Counted from the stretch's first letter, positions 1 to 8,638 are shown. The stretch: 64,000 nt of DNA from Streptomyces sp. ML-6 (GCF_030116705.1 NZ_JAOTIK010000001.1:2751001-2815000); one strand, 5' to 3'. Program-made: numbers and translations. Notes: generated by a model not told the origin, from the letters alone.

Positions 1-149
1 ACGCCTACGCGAAGGCGGGGTTCCGGAGGGCCGGGACACTGCGCCAGGCCGGGTACTGGCTCGGCCGGGTCTGCGACGAGATCGTCATGGACGCGGTCGC
101 GTCGGAGTTCGGCGGCCCGTCCGTCGTGAAGAGCCTGTTCACGCCGTGA
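1..149 (+). CDS. GNAT-family N-acetyltransferase, C-terminal part only
   Basis: Only the last 48 codons lie in the window; the reading frame begins upstream of base 1 and ends at the TGA just before the tmRNA terminator. The translated tail reads YAKAGFRRAG, then a short hydrophobic stretch, then CDEIVMDAVASEF. The pattern 'Y-x-K-x-GF-r-x-x-G-x-l-R' followed by 'D-x-v-x-M' is the usual last strand and helix of GNAT acetyltransferases, which move an acetyl group from acetyl-CoA to an amine. The substrate cannot be told from this fragment. The gene converges on ssrA. Confidence 0.7.
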   Translation, partial: AYAKAGFRRAGTLRQAGYWLGRVCDEIVMDAVASEFGGPSVVKSLFTP

Positions 150-177
150 GCCGCGACGGACGACCGCCCGTCGGGAA

Positions 178-219
178 CGAAAAAGCCTCTGCCCCGCGAA
201 GGATCTCGCGGGGCAGAGG
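178..219 (-). terminator. Rho-independent terminator of ssrA
   Basis: A perfect 14-bp stem (186-199 pairing with 206-219, core GCCCCGCG/CGCGGGGC) is followed on the minus strand by a run of five T residues. It begins 16 bases past the tmRNA 3' end. It may also slow the converging acetyltransferase transcript. Confidence 0.85.
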
Positions 220-234
220 TTCACATGGGAATTG

Positions 235-601
235 TGGAGATGGCGGGAATCGAACCCGCGTCCAACGGTGCGGAATCAGGGCTTCTCCGTGTGCAGTTCG
301 CTGCGATTTTCTCGGCCCCGGAGATCACGCGAACAAGTCTCCGACGGGCTCAGTCACTGTTTGATTTCCTTCCAGGCCCCGTGACCGGGTCCAGAAGTTT
401 AGATCCCTTGATGATGCCAGGATCCGGGTCGGGATCACCCCCGGGCTGACACTTCGCAAGTCGCTACTTAGGCAGCGAGGGCGAAGGAATCGCGCTTGGT
501 GTTGGCGATTATTGGTTGCGACATATGGTTTACGAGATCATTGCCGCTTCCTCGACACGCTTCCCCTGCTTCGACAGCCGCTGTCGAAACCGATCATCCC
601 C
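235..601 (-). ncRNA. ssrA: Transfer-messenger RNA (tmRNA)
   Basis: The minus strand begins GGGGATGATCGG and ends in a tRNA-like T arm (GGTTCGATTCCCGCC) and acceptor strand CATCTCC plus discriminator A. The 5' GGGGATG pairs with that acceptor strand through seven base pairs with one G-U. CCA is not encoded. The mRNA-like part encodes the tag ANTKRDSFALAA and a TAA stop (468-506), the familiar Streptomyces form ending ALAA, which marks rescued proteins for degradation. tmRNA works with SmpB, encoded just upstream on the same strand, to free ribosomes stalled on broken mRNAs. The length of about 367 nt fits actinobacterial tmRNAs. Confidence 0.95.
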
Positions 602-682
602 ATGTTGTGTTTTCAATGCGTGCACCCTCTGCGAGGTGCGATGCCATCGTACGTGACCAACGCACGACGATGCCAGCCTATT

Positions 683-701
683 CCCGCCGGGGCCCGGCGG
701 G
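683..701 (-). terminator. GC-rich hairpin after smpB
   Basis: A 6-bp stem CCCGCC/GGCGGG with a 7-base loop lies about 40 bases past the smpB stop. There is no T run, so it may be only an attenuating or processing structure between smpB and ssrA. Confidence 0.3.
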
Positions 702-742
702 AGCCGGGCAGGAGGCCGGTGGGGCCGGTCCTCCCCGGGGGC

Positions 743-1231
743 TCAGGCGCTGCGCTGGCGCCGGCGGGCCGCCGAGATCGCGCGGTTGGTCTCGCGCAGG
801 TCCTGCTTCTCGCGCAGGGTCTGCCGCTTGTCGTACTCCTTCTTGCCCTTGGCGAGCGCGATCTCGACCTTGACCCGGCTGCCCTTGAAGTACAGCGCGA
901 GCGGCACGATCGTGTGGCCCGTCTCGCCCGCCTTCGACTCCAGCTTGTCGATCTCCGCCCGGTGCATCAGCAGCTTGCGCTTGCGCTTGGCGGAGTGGTT
1001 GGTCCAGGTCCCCTGCACGTACTCGGGGACGTGGACGTTGTGCAGCCACGCCTCTCCGCCGTCGATCTGGACGAAGCCGTCCACCAGGGAGGCCCGGCCC
1101 AGCCGCAGCGACTTGACCTCGGTGCCCATGAGTACGAGGCCGCACTCGTAGGTGTCGAGGATGTGGTAGTCGTGCCGCGCCTTCTTGTTCTGCGCGATGA
1201 GCTTGCGCCCCGTGTCCTTTTCCTTAGCCAT
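743..1231 (-). CDS. smpB: SsrA-binding protein SmpB
   Basis: SmpB binds the tRNA-like part of tmRNA and carries it to stalled ribosomes. The 162-residue product has the family features: an N-terminal '[28 protein letters not shown]' OB-fold core, the '[13 protein letters not shown]' strand, '[11 protein letters not shown]', and a basic C-terminal tail ([13 protein letters not shown] and on to the end) that inserts into the mRNA channel. The length is normal for the family. It follows the S41 protease gene by 18 bases and lies directly upstream of ssrA, so the protein and its RNA partner are encoded side by side. The start ATG ([10 protein letters not shown]) is the only sensible one. Confidence 0.97.
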   Translation of the reverse strand: MAKEKDTGRKLIAQNKKARHDYHILDTYECGLVLMGTEVKSLRLGRASLVDGFVQIDGGEAWLHNVHVPEYVQGTWTNHSAKRKRKLLMHRAEIDKLESKAGETGHTIVPLALYFKGSRVKVEIALAKGKKEYDKRQTLREKQDLRETNRAISAARRRQRSA

Positions 1232-1249
1232 AGTGCGGCCATTTTCGCA

Positions 1250-2437
1250 CTACGACCCACCCCCGAGGCCACTCAATACCGTCTCGGCCCGCCGCTCGGC
1301 CCGGGAGTCGACCGTGAGGTCGGGGGTGATGCCGCGTTCCTCGACGCTGCGCCCCGCCGGGGTGCGGTAGTGGCCGACGGTCAGCTCGGCGACCGAACCG
1401 TCCGGGAGCTTGCTGGGCATCTGGACCGAGCCCTTGCCGAAGGTGCGCGAGCCGACCGTGACGGCGCGGCCCCGGTCCTGGAGGGCGCCGGTCAGCAGCT
1501 CGGCGGCGCTCATCGTGCCGCCGTCGACCAGGACGACGAGGGGCCGGTCCGTGTCGCCGCCCGGCTGCGCGTAGAGGGCGCGCTGCTCGCCGCGCACGTC
1601 GTACGTGGCGACCAGGCCGCCGTCCAGGAAGGCCGAGGCGGCGGTGACGGCCTCGGTGACCAGTCCGCCGGAGTTGCCCCGCAGGTCGAGGAGGACGCCG
1701 GCGCCCGTCGGGGCGTCCTGGACCGCGTCGCGGACCTTGGTGCCCGAGCCCCTGGTGAACGAGTCGACCTCGATCATCACGGCCGAGGAGGGGCCCGGGC
1801 GCTCCGGGCCGATCCGTCGCACGGTGACGGGCTCGGTGCTGAGCCTGGCCCGGCGCAGCGTCTCGGTCCGCAGGGCGGTGCCGCGTTCGATCCCCAGGAC
1901 GACGGTGCTGCCCTCGGCGGCGTCCTCGCGGTCCCCGCGCAGCAGGGCGACGACCTCGGCGACGGGGCGCCGGTCGACGCTGCGGCCGTCGATCGTGCGC
2001 AGCAGGTCGCCGGACCGGATGCCGGCCAGGTCGGCGGGGCCGCCGGACTGCACCCGGGCCACCTCGACCCGGCCGTCGGCGGAGCGTCGCGCAGAAAGCC
2101 CGACGCCGGTGTACGCGCCGTCCAGGGCCTGCTCGAACTCCTCGTACTGCCGCTCGTCGTAGACCGCGCCCCAGCGGTCGCCGCTGCGGCTGACGACCTC
2201 CTCGGCCGCCTCCTTGCCGGACTTGCCCTCCGCCTCGGCGCGGGCCGCGGCGGCGGCCACCTCGTCGCCGTCGACCACGGAGGCGACGGAACGGGTGGCT
2301 ATCTCCGAGGACTTGGGGCCGCCGCGCGGCAGCGAGCCGGTGACCACCCCGGTGGCCAGCACGCTCACGAAGACCAATGTCAGGGCCGCCCCGCGGCGCA
2401 CACCGCGGGGCCCGGAACACTGCTCGGGGTCGGACAT
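1250..2437 (-). CDS. S41-family C-terminal processing peptidase (secreted or membrane-anchored)
   Basis: A CtpA/Tsp-type serine protease acting outside the membrane. A short N-terminus and one hydrophobic segment (about residues 14-35, signal peptide or anchor) precede a PDZ domain (VQSGGPADLAGIRSGD region) and the S41 catalytic domain. The catalytic pair is visible: Ser310 in GGTMSAAE and Lys335 in RTFGKGSVQ, 25 residues apart as in Tsp. I chose the ATG giving MSDPEQ, which puts the hydrophobic segment near the N-terminus. An in-frame ATG at 2503 directly after the ftsX stop is an alternative that adds 22 residues. Lying immediately after ftsEX suggests a role in cell-wall remodelling or turnover of envelope proteins; the substrate is unknown. 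Confidence 0.88.
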   Translation of the reverse strand: MSDPEQCSGPRGVRRGAALTLVFVSVLATGVVTGSLPRGGPKSSEIATRSVASVVDGDEVAAAAARAEAEGKSGKEAAEEVVSRSGDRWGAVYDERQYEEFEQALDGAYTGVGLSARRSADGRVEVARVQSGGPADLAGIRSGDLLRTIDGRSVDRRPVAEVVALLRGDREDAAEGSTVVLGIERGTALRTETLRRARLSTEPVTVRRIGPERPGPSSAVMIEVDSFTRGSGTKVRDAVQDAPTGAGVLLDLRGNSGGLVTEAVTAASAFLDGGLVATYDVRGEQRALYAQPGGDTDRPLVVLVDGGTMSAAELLTGALQDRGRAVTVGSRTFGKGSVQMPSKLPDGSVAELTVGHYRTPAGRSVEERGITPDLTVDSRAERRAETVLSGLGGGS

Positions 2438-2504
2438 GCCGCCGAGTCTAGACAACACCCCCTGGCCGCACGGCCCGTCGGCCATGCGTTCCAGGGGGCG
2501 CATG

Positions 2505-3422
2505 TCACACCTTGAGGTACTTGCGGAGCGCGAAGAGCGCGGCAACGGCGGGCATCAGCAGGCCGATCGCCAGGACCAGGGGCAGCTTGGTGAACACCGC
2601 GTCCCAGCCGATGAAGTCGATCAGGTTCAGCTTGCTCTGGAGTTCCAGGCCGCCGTCGATCAGGAAGTACCGGCCGGCCAGCAGCATCACGCAGGCCAGC
2701 ACGCCGCCGATGAGACCGGCGAACGCGGCCTCCATGATGAACGGCATCTGGATGTAGAAGCCGGAGGCCCCGACGAGCCGCATGATCCCGGTCTCGCGCC
2801 GCCGGCTGAACGCGGACACCCGGACGGTGTTCACGATCAGCATCAACGCGATGACCAGCATCAGCGCCATCACGAAGAGCGCGGCCATGTTCATGCCGTT
2901 CATCAGCTCGAAGAGGTTGTCCAGGAGGCCTCTCTGGTCCTGGACTGACTGCACCCCGTCACGGCCGGCGAAGGCGGTGGCGACGACCTTGTACTTCTTC
3001 GGGTCGTGGAGCTTGACCCGGAACGACTCCTGCATCTGGTCCGGCGTGATGTTGCTCGCCATGGGCGAGTCGCCGAACTGGTCCTGGTAGTGCTTGTACG
3101 CCTCGTCGGCCGACTCGTAGGTGACCGTGTCGACGACGTCCATCTTGTCGAGATCGGTCTCGATGTCCTTCTTCTGCTGGGCGGTGACGGCCCCGGACGC
3201 GCACTTGGGCGTCGAGGTCACATCGCTCTTGCTGCAGAGGAAGATCGAGACGTTGACCTTGTCGTACCAGTAGTCCTTCATCGTGCTGACCTGCTCGCGC
3301 ATGAGCAGCGCGCCGCCGAACAGGGCGAGCGAGAGGGCGACGGAGACGACGACGGCGAAGGTCATCGTGAGGTTGCGACGGAGGCCGACGCCGATCTCCG
3401 ACAGGACGAACTGGGCGCGCAT
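2505..3422 (-). CDS. ftsX: Cell division protein FtsX (permease-like subunit)
   Basis: Partner of FtsE. FtsEX is an ABC-like complex that transmits ATP hydrolysis across the membrane to switch on peptidoglycan hydrolases. The 305-residue protein has a cytoplasmic N-terminus, a first membrane helix (about 19-41), an extracellular domain of about 130 residues, and three more helices near the C-terminus, the FtsX fold. The tail RETGIMRLVGAS carries the coupling region contacting the ATPase. It starts 23 bases after ftsE and runs on to the S41 protease gene. The extracellular loop contains two cysteines (FLCSKSDV and TPKCASG) that could form a disulphide; that is inference. Confidence 0.97.
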   Translation of the reverse strand: MRAQFVLSEIGVGLRRNLTMTFAVVVSVALSLALFGGALLMREQVSTMKDYWYDKVNVSIFLCSKSDVTSTPKCASGAVTAQQKKDIETDLDKMDVVDTVTYESADEAYKHYQDQFGDSPMASNITPDQMQESFRVKLHDPKKYKVVATAFAGRDGVQSVQDQRGLLDNLFELMNGMNMAALFVMALMLVIALMLIVNTVRVSAFSRRRETGIMRLVGASGFYIQMPFIMEAAFAGLIGGVLACVMLLAGRYFLIDGGLELQSKLNLIDFIGWDAVFTKLPLVLAIGLLMPAVAALFALRKYLKV

Positions 3423-3445
3423 GGCGTCCTTTCAGTGCTCGATGC

Positions 3446-4135
3446 TCAGTGCTGGTAGCCGTAGACGCCGCGCGCCTGGTCGCGTACGAGACGGCCCTTC
3501 TCCAGCTCGATGACGCGCTTGCGCATCTGGTCGACGATGTTCTGGTCGTGGGTCGCCATGATCACGGTGGTGCCGGTCCGGTTGATCCGGTCCAGCAGCT
3601 TCATGATGCCGACGGAGGTCTGCGGGTCGAGGTTGCCGGTCGGCTCGTCCGCGATCAGCAGCATGGGGCGGTTCACGAACGCCCGCGCGATCGCCACGCG
3701 CTGCTGCTCACCACCGGAGAGCTCGCCGGGCATCCGGTCCTCCTTGCCGCCGAGGCCGACCAGGTCGAGGACCTGGGGCACGGCCTTGCGGATCTCGCCG
3801 CGCGGCTTGCCGATGACCTCCTGGGCGAACGCCACGTTCTCCGCGACGGTCTTGTTGGGCAGGAGCCTGAAGTCCTGGAACACCGTGCCCAGCTGGCGGC
3901 GCATGTGCGGCACCTTCCAGTTGGACAGGCGTGAGAGGTCCTTGCCCAGGACGTGGACCGCGCCCTGACTGGCGCGTTCCTCACGGAGGATGAGCCGCAT
4001 GAAGGTGGACTTGCCGGAGCCGGACGAGCCCACCAGGAAGACGAACTCGCCCTTCTCGATATCGAGGGACACATCCCGTAGAGCGGGGCGGCTCTGCTTC
4101 GGGTAGGTCTTGGAGACGTTGTCGAATCGGATCAC
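3446..4135 (-). CDS. ftsE: Cell division ATP-binding protein FtsE
   Basis: A 229-residue ABC ATPase that pairs with FtsX. Walker A (GSSGSGKST, residues 36-44), signature [14 protein letters not shown] and Walker B with [13 protein letters not shown] are all intact, followed by the switch histidine in MATHDQ. The sequence from [13 protein letters not shown] is typical FtsE, and the length is normal. It is the first gene of the minus-strand run ftsE-ftsX-S41 protease-smpB-ssrA. The 270 bases upstream must hold the promoter, but I could not assign one with confidence. Confidence 0.97.
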   Translation of the reverse strand: MIRFDNVSKTYPKQSRPALRDVSLDIEKGEFVFLVGSSGSGKSTFMRLILREERASQGAVHVLGKDLSRLSNWKVPHMRRQLGTVFQDFRLLPNKTVAENVAFAQEVIGKPRGEIRKAVPQVLDLVGLGGKEDRMPGELSGGEQQRVAIARAFVNRPMLLIADEPTGNLDPQTSVGIMKLLDRINRTGTTVIMATHDQNIVDQMRKRVIELEKGRLVRDQARGVYGYQH

Positions 4136-4406
4136 GGATGCACCACGGTCGGCCGGGAGTAGGTGTGCGTGACCTTACGCGAACCGGGCCGAGGCATGCA
4201 GGCGAGCGTCCGGGGATGGGTGTTTTATGCCGGATCCGTACCGGCTGTGATCGATGCCGAAAGTACTACGGAACGGGTGATCCCCGGCGGGCCGCGCCGA
4301 AATCCGCGTGAGCTGGCACAGTGGTAGGGGGAACGGTTGCGTTTCCGTGAGCGTTGCGCGGAGAGAAGGCGTATTGCGGCTCCGCCGCGCGGGAGGAGGA
4401 AAGCGC

Positions 4407-4607
4407 ATGACCTATGACCGACTGGTGTGCGCGAGCTGCGCGGCGCCCGTGAGCGAGGGCCGCTGCCCCGTGTGCCGGGCGAGCCGCGAGCGACTGCAGC
4501 AGGAGCGCGGCCAGGGAATGTTCGCCGGGCTGAATCCGGTGATGCTGGTGGCCCTGCTGGTGGTGCTGCTCGGCGCGGTGGCGCTGCTGGCCCACCGGAC
4601 GGCATAG
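4407..4607 (+). CDS. Small zinc-ribbon membrane protein (hypothetical)
   Basis: Not recognised as a named family. The 66-residue product begins MTYDRLVCASC and contains two Cys-x2-Cys pairs (CASC and CPVC) that would form a small zinc ribbon, a charged helix, and one membrane helix at the C-terminus (about residues 42-61). The start is fixed by a strong ribosome-binding site, GGGAGGAGGA, seven bases before the ATG. Longer upstream starts would read through that site. It stands alone between divergent ftsE and the converging LAETG gene and shares a bidirectional terminator with the latter. Confidence 0.75.
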   Translation: MTYDRLVCASCAAPVSEGRCPVCRASRERLQQERGQGMFAGLNPVMLVALLVVLLGAVALLAHRTA

Positions 4608-4678
4608 CGGGGTCGCACGCGCGGGCCGGACCCGCCCGCCCCGGGCGGGCGCCGCCGCGAGGGCGCGCAGGTGTACGC

Positions 4679-4718
4679 GGAGGGGCCCGGGAAGCCGATC
4701 GGCTTCCCGGGCCCCTCC
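4679..4718. terminator. Bidirectional terminator between convergent genes
   Basis: A perfect 18-bp inverted repeat (4679-4696 and 4701-4718) with a GATC loop lies between the zinc-ribbon gene (+) and the LAETG gene (-). There is no T run, as is common in Streptomyces. Confidence 0.8.
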
Positions 4719-4746
4719 TGTGTGCGTGTCCGTACCGCTACGGGCC

Positions 4747-5715
4747 TCAGACGGCCGCGCGGCCGTTCACCAGGCGCGGGAGGATGCGGAAGCCGATGCC
4801 TCCGGCGATCATCGTCGCGGCGCCGACGAGCAGGAACGTGGTCTCGGCCGCACCGGTCTCGGCGAGCTCGTCCTTGCCCTTGCTCTGCTCGACCGGCTGG
4901 TTGCCGGCCGAGTCGGGGGTGGTGTTGTCCTCGCAGGTGGCGCCGTCGAGGTCGACGGTGCAGCCGCCGGTGTCGCCGCCGCCGGAGGTGGAGCCGGAGG
5001 AGCCGCTGCCGGTGGTGCCGCCGTTGTCGCCGCCACCGTTGCTGGTGCCGCCGTTGTCGCCGCCACCGTTGCTGGTGCCGCCGTTGTCGCCACCGCCGTT
5101 GCTGGTGCCGCCGTTGTCGCCACCGCCGTTGCCGCTGCCGCCGGCCTGGTTGCCACCGTTGCCGTTGCCACCGTTGTTGCCGGTACCGCCGTTGTTGCCG
5201 TTGCCGCCGGCCTGGTTGCCACCATTGCCGTTGCCACCGGCCTGGTTGCCACCATTGCCGTTGCCACCGTTGTTGCCGTTGCCGCCGTCGCCGCCACCGG
5301 CCGCGTCGCCACCACCAGCGGCGTCACCGCCACCAGCCGCGTCACCGCCACCGGCCGCGTCGCCACCGCCAGCCGCGTCGCCACCACCGGCCGCGTCACC
5401 GCCACCGGCCGCGTCGCCACCACCAGCGGCGTCACCACCACCGGCCGCGTCACCGCCACCGGCCGCGTCGCCACCACCGGCCGCGTCACCGCCACCAGCG
5501 GCGTCACCACCGCCATCCCCCTCGCCACAGCGCGGGTCGAGCGGGCTGCACTCGCCGCCCTCGCCCTCGTCGCCGTTCACCTCGGCCTGGACCGACAGGC
5601 CGGCGACGTCGACGCCGACGGCCGAAGCCACACCGGCAGCGGTGAGCGAGGCACCTGCGGCGATCACCGCACCTGCGGCTATCCGCGCGACGCGTACACG
5701 CGTCTTCTTCGTCAT
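4747..5715 (-). CDS. Repeat-rich LAETG-anchored surface protein
   Basis: Predicted cell-wall-anchored protein of 322 residues: a signal peptide ending ASA (about 1-32), a short acidic region with two cysteines, twelve Gly-Gly-Gly-Asp-Ala-Ala units, Asn/Gly-rich repeats, four roughly ten-residue repeats rich in Gly, Asn, Asp and Thr, another short Cys-containing stretch, then the sortase signal LAETG (284-288), a hydrophobic helix and a tail ending NGRAAV. LAxTG is the motif preferred by class E sortases of Streptomyces. The low-complexity centre looks like a flexible wall-spanning stalk with no enzyme domain. The nucleotide repeats are nearly identical, so copy number probably varies between strains. 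A good promoter lies upstream. Confidence 0.85.
   Translation of the reverse strand: MTKKTRVRVARIAAGAVIAAGASLTAAGVASAVGVDVAGLSVQAEVNGDEGEGGECSPLDPRCGEGDGGGDAAGGGDAAGGGDAAGGGDAAGGGDAAGGGDAAGGGDAAGGGDAAGGGDAAGGGDAAGGGDAAGGGDAAGGGDGGNGNNGGNGNGGNQAGGNGNGGNQAGGNGNNGGTGNNGGNGNGGNQAGGSGNGGGDNGGTSNGGGDNGGTSNGGGDNGGTSNGGGDNGGTTGSGSSGSTSGGGDTGGCTVDLDGATCEDNTTPDSAGNQPVEQSKGKDELAETGAAETTFLLVGAATMIAGGIGFRILPRLVNGRAAV
5011..5130 (-). repeat. Four 30-bp tandem repeats inside the LAETG gene
   Basis: Units start at 5011, 5041, 5071 and 5101 and differ by only a few bases. Each encodes about ten residues of the Gly/Asn/Thr-rich stalk. Confidence 0.85.
5293..5513 (-). repeat. About twelve 18-bp tandem repeats inside the LAETG gene
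   Basis: Each unit encodes Gly-Gly-Gly-Asp-Ala-Ala. Units differ almost only at third codon positions (GCC/GCG, GGT/GGC), indicating expansion by slippage or recombination under protein-level constraint. Confidence 0.85.
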
Positions 5716-6042
5716 GTGCTGCTACCCCCAGTAGCTGTTCTCGTCAGTGGAGCAGCCATATGCGGGGCGATGGCTCGGCGGGGTTTGCTCCGAACGCCGG
5801 CCCACGTAGCGCCGTGGCCAAGCCGCCCGCCCCCGTTCACACCCGTCCCAGACATACGCATGCTGCCCTAGCACCCTGTCCAGAGTTAAGGACTACGTCA
5901 AGGCCGTTCCATGCAATCTGGACCGTTTTGCCCGCAGTTGATCCTCATTCAGCATCACGACTGTGACGCACCCGCCACGGCACCCCCGCGAGCGGAACCC
6001 CAACTCCCCTTCGGGAGCGGCCCCGCGTCCGGCCCGACGGAA
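5716..6042. other. Intergenic leader of the LAETG gene
   Basis: No gene seen. The stretch lies between the LAETG gene start and the prfB terminator. It holds the promoter annotated at 5873-5901 and a roughly 155-base leader. The part around 5880-5970 is noticeably less GC-rich than its surroundings. Confidence 0.6.
5873..5901 (-). promoter_or_regulatory. Predicted housekeeping-type promoter of the LAETG gene
   Basis: On the minus strand TTGACG (5896-5901) is separated by exactly 17 bases from CAGGGT (5873-5878). This fits the Streptomyces housekeeping pattern TTGAC(A/G)-N16-18-TAG(A/G)(A/G)T with one mismatch in the -10 box. This is inference from pattern only. Confidence 0.45.
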
Positions 6043-6083
6043 ACGGCGGTGCCGGAACCCCGTGGGGGTTCCGGCACCGCCGT
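6043..6083. terminator. Strong hairpin terminator after prfB
   Basis: A perfect 19-bp stem (6043-6061 with 6065-6083) and a 3-base loop lie 37 bases past the prfB stop. On the minus strand the stem is followed by CCGTTTCCG, without a long T run. Confidence 0.8.
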
Positions 6084-6119
6084 GAACCGTTCGGACGCGG
6101 GCCTCCGGGGCCCGTCCGG

Positions 6120-7226
6120 CTACTTCTCGCGCTGCTTGCGCCAGCGGATGCCCGCTTCGAGGAAGCCGTCGATCTCGCCGTTGAAGACCGCCTCGGGGTT
6201 GCCGATCTCGAACTCCGTGCGCAGGTCCTTGACCATCTGGTACGGGTGCAGGACGTACGACCGCATCTGGTTGCCCCAGGAGTTGCCGCCGTCGCCCTTG
6301 AGGGCGTCCATCTTGGCCTGCTCCTCCTGGCGGCGGCGCTCGAGGAGCTTCGCCTGGAGGACGTTCATCGCGGACGCCTTGTTCTGGATCTGCGAGCGCT
6401 CGTTCTGGCAGGAGACGACGATGCCGGTCGGGAGGTGGGTCAGGCGGACCGCGGAGTCCGTGGTGTTGACGCCCTGGCCGCCGGGGCCCGAGGAGCGGTA
6501 CACGTCGACGCGCAGCTCGGACTCGTCAATCTCGATGTGGTCGGTCTGCTCGACCACCGGCAGCACCTCGACGCCCGCGAAGGACGTCTGGCGGCGGCCC
6601 TGGTTGTCGAAGGGCGAGATCCGGACGAGCCGGTGCGTGCCCTGCTCGACGGAGAGCGTGCCGTAGGCGTACGGGGCCTGGACGGCGAAGGTGGTCGACT
6701 TGATGCCGGCCTCCTCCGCGTACGACGTCTCGTAGACCTCGGTCTTGTAGCCGCGCTGCTCGGCCCAGCGCAGGTACATGCGCTGGAGCTTCTCGGCGAA
6801 GTCTGCGGCGTCCACGCCACCGGCCTCGGCCCTGATGTTGACCAGGGCCTCGCGCGAGTCGTACTCGCCGGACAGGAGGGTACGGACCTCCATCTCGTCC
6901 AGCGCCTTGCGGACGGACTCCAGCTCCGCCTCGGCCTCGGACAGGGCGTCGGCGTCGCCCTCGTCCTGCGCGAGCTCGAAGAGGACTTCGAGATCGTCGA
7001 TCCGGCCGCGGAGCGCCTCGGTCTTGCGGACCTCGGCCTGGAGGTGCGAAAGCTTGCTGGTGATCTTCTGCGCCGCCTCCGGGTCGTCCCAGAGGGAGGG
7101 CGCTGCCGCCTGCTCCTCGAGCGCGGCGATGTCCGCCCTCAGCGCATCCAGGTCCAGGACGGCCTCGATCGACGCCATGGTCGAGGAGAGGGACTTCAGC
7201 TCTTCGGAAATATCGACGACTGCCAC
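6120..7226 (-). CDS. prfB: Peptide chain release factor 2 (RF2)
   Basis: RF2 reads UGA and UAA stop codons and triggers peptide release. The 368-residue protein has the helical domain 1, the stop-codon tripeptide SPF (in [10 protein letters not shown]), and the catalytic GGQ in [10 protein letters not shown]. The gene is one uninterrupted frame from [10 protein letters not shown]; the in-frame UGA and programmed frameshift of the Escherichia coli gene are absent. The ATG is the only good start. It lies downstream of pkaB on the same strand with a hairpin between, so it is probably transcribed separately. Confidence 0.96.
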   Translation of the reverse strand: MAVVDISEELKSLSSTMASIEAVLDLDALRADIAALEEQAAAPSLWDDPEAAQKITSKLSHLQAEVRKTEALRGRIDDLEVLFELAQDEGDADALSEAEAELESVRKALDEMEVRTLLSGEYDSREALVNIRAEAGGVDAADFAEKLQRMYLRWAEQRGYKTEVYETSYAEEAGIKSTTFAVQAPYAYGTLSVEQGTHRLVRISPFDNQGRRQTSFAGVEVLPVVEQTDHIEIDESELRVDVYRSSGPGGQGVNTTDSAVRLTHLPTGIVVSCQNERSQIQNKASAMNVLQAKLLERRRQEEQAKMDALKGDGGNSWGNQMRSYVLHPYQMVKDLRTEFEIGNPEAVFNGEIDGFLEAGIRWRKQREK

Positions 7227-7280
7227 GGGTCCAGCGTAACGGCTGTCGGCGCGGACGTTCCTCGGACCGCATGATCACCG

Positions 7281-7302
7281 CCCCGCGGAGGGGTCCGCGG
7301 GG
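7281..7302 (-). terminator. Hairpin between pkaB and prfB
   Basis: A 9-bp perfect stem (CCCCGCGGA with TCCGCGGGG) and a 4-base loop lie about 60 bases past the pkaB stop. No T run follows. Confidence 0.5.
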
Positions 7303-7363
7303 CTCTCACGGGCCGGGCGACGGCCGGGTTCCCGGGGCTGCGGGACCGGGGTCCGGCCAGGGG

Positions 7364-8638
7364 TCAGGGTTCGGCCGGGGCCGATTTCTCCGTCTCCTGC
7401 GGGGGCGCGCCCCCGTCGTCGCCGCCCAGGGCCAGCCAGCCGCCCACCGCCGCCACCAGGACCAGCGCGGCGGCGACCAGGGTCAGCCGGCGCTTGCGGA
7501 CGGCCGCGGACCGGTTGCGGGCCGAGCCGGGGCGGGGCGTGCCGGGGGAACGGGGGGCGCGGGCCGTGCCGCGGGGGCCGCCGGAGAGTTCGTCGGGGCC
7601 CGGCACCCGCATGCTGGTGTGGGTGTCGCGGTTGGAGTCGGCGGAGGAGCCGGGGACCAGCGGGACCGCGCCGCGGCGGCGGGGTTCCTCGGGGGCGGGG
7701 GTGTACTGCTGCTCGTCGTACGTCCGGGGTTCCGGTTCCTCGGTGCCCGGTTCGTCGACGTCGAGCGGCGGGATGCCGGCCAGCTGCGGGAGCTGCTCGC
7801 GCAGCCGGGCGGCGAGCTCGGAGGCGCGCAGCCGGGAGGCCGGGGCCTTGGCCAGGCACTGGACCAGGAGCTGCCAGAGCTCCTCGGGGATGCCGGGGAG
7901 GGGGACGACCGCCTCGGTGACGTGCCGGCGCAGGACCGCGCCGGGGTGTCCGCCGCCGAAGGGCGTGAAGCCGGCGAGGAGTTCGTACAGGACGGTCGCG
8001 AGGGCGTAGATGTCGACTGCGGCGCGGGGCGGGAGGCCCTCGACTATCTCGGGGGCGAGGTAGTCCGGCGTACCGATGATCTTGGTGGCCTTGGTGCGGC
8101 GCGGGGTGTCGATCAGCTTGGCCACGCCGAAGTCGGTGAGCAGCGCCGGGTGCGAGTTGCCGGGGCCGAGCGGGCCCTCCATGTCGAGCAGGATGTTCTC
8201 CGGCTTGACGTCCCGGTGGACGATGCCCGCGGCGTGCGCGGCGGCGAGGCCGTCGGCGACGTCCGCGATGATCGCCACGGCCGCCTCGGGGGCGAGCCGG
8301 CGGTCGCGGTCCAGCCGGGTGCGCAGGTCGGTGCCGCGCACGAGGTCCATGACCAGGGCCAGGTCGTTGCCGTCCACCACGAGGTCGCGGACGGCGACCA
8401 CGTGCGGGTGGTCCAGCCCGAGCAGGGCGGTGCGCTCCTGGACGAAGCGGCCCACGAGCTCCTGGTCGGACGCGAGGTCCTCGCGGAGCAGTTTGATGGC
8501 CACCGGGCCCTCGGGCCCGTCGCCGAGCCACACCGTGCCGGCGCTGCCGCGCCCCAGGATCTGGTGGGCGGTGTACCGGCTGCCGATATTCCGTGCCAAG
8601 ACTGCTCCCTCAGCGGCTGGCGATGGACCGTCACTCAT
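7364..8638 (-). CDS. pkaB: Membrane Ser/Thr protein kinase (PkaB-like)
   Basis: Hanks-type kinase of 424 residues. The N-terminal kinase domain (about 20-275) has the glycine loop GRGSAGTVWLG, the ATP lysine in VAIKLLRE, the catalytic loop HRDVKPEN and DFG (in LTDFGVAKL), then GTPDYLAPEI. A proline- and charge-rich linker leads to one membrane helix near the C-terminus (about 383-405) and a very short external tail. Position next to prfB and pkaA, and the length, match Streptomyces coelicolor PkaB (about 417 residues, from memory). The kinase domain is cytoplasmic. There are no PASTA repeats, so it is not a PknB-type muropeptide sensor. It follows pkaA by 141 bases. Confidence 0.88.
   Translation of the reverse strand: MSDGPSPAAEGAVLARNIGSRYTAHQILGRGSAGTVWLGDGPEGPVAIKLLREDLASDQELVGRFVQERTALLGLDHPHVVAVRDLVVDGNDLALVMDLVRGTDLRTRLDRDRRLAPEAAVAIIADVADGLAAAHAAGIVHRDVKPENILLDMEGPLGPGNSHPALLTDFGVAKLIDTPRRTKATKIIGTPDYLAPEIVEGLPPRAAVDIYALATVLYELLAGFTPFGGGHPGAVLRRHVTEAVVPLPGIPEELWQLLVQCLAKAPASRLRASELAARLREQLPQLAGIPPLDVDEPGTEEPEPRTYDEQQYTPAPEEPRRRGAVPLVPGSSADSNRDTHTSMRVPGPDELSGGPRGTARAPRSPGTPRPGSARNRSAAVRKRRLTLVAAALVLVAAVGGWLALGGDDGGAPPQETEKSAPAEP

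Noticed and set aside
5290..5515. Regular 18-bp repeats that could suggest a CRISPR array
   Set aside because: There are no unique spacers, the units are contiguous and in frame with the LAETG protein, and they encode a Gly/Asp/Ala stalk.
6120..7226. Possible programmed frameshift in prfB
   Set aside because: The RF2 frame is continuous from the start codon to the stop, so the autoregulatory UGA shift of E. coli is absent here.
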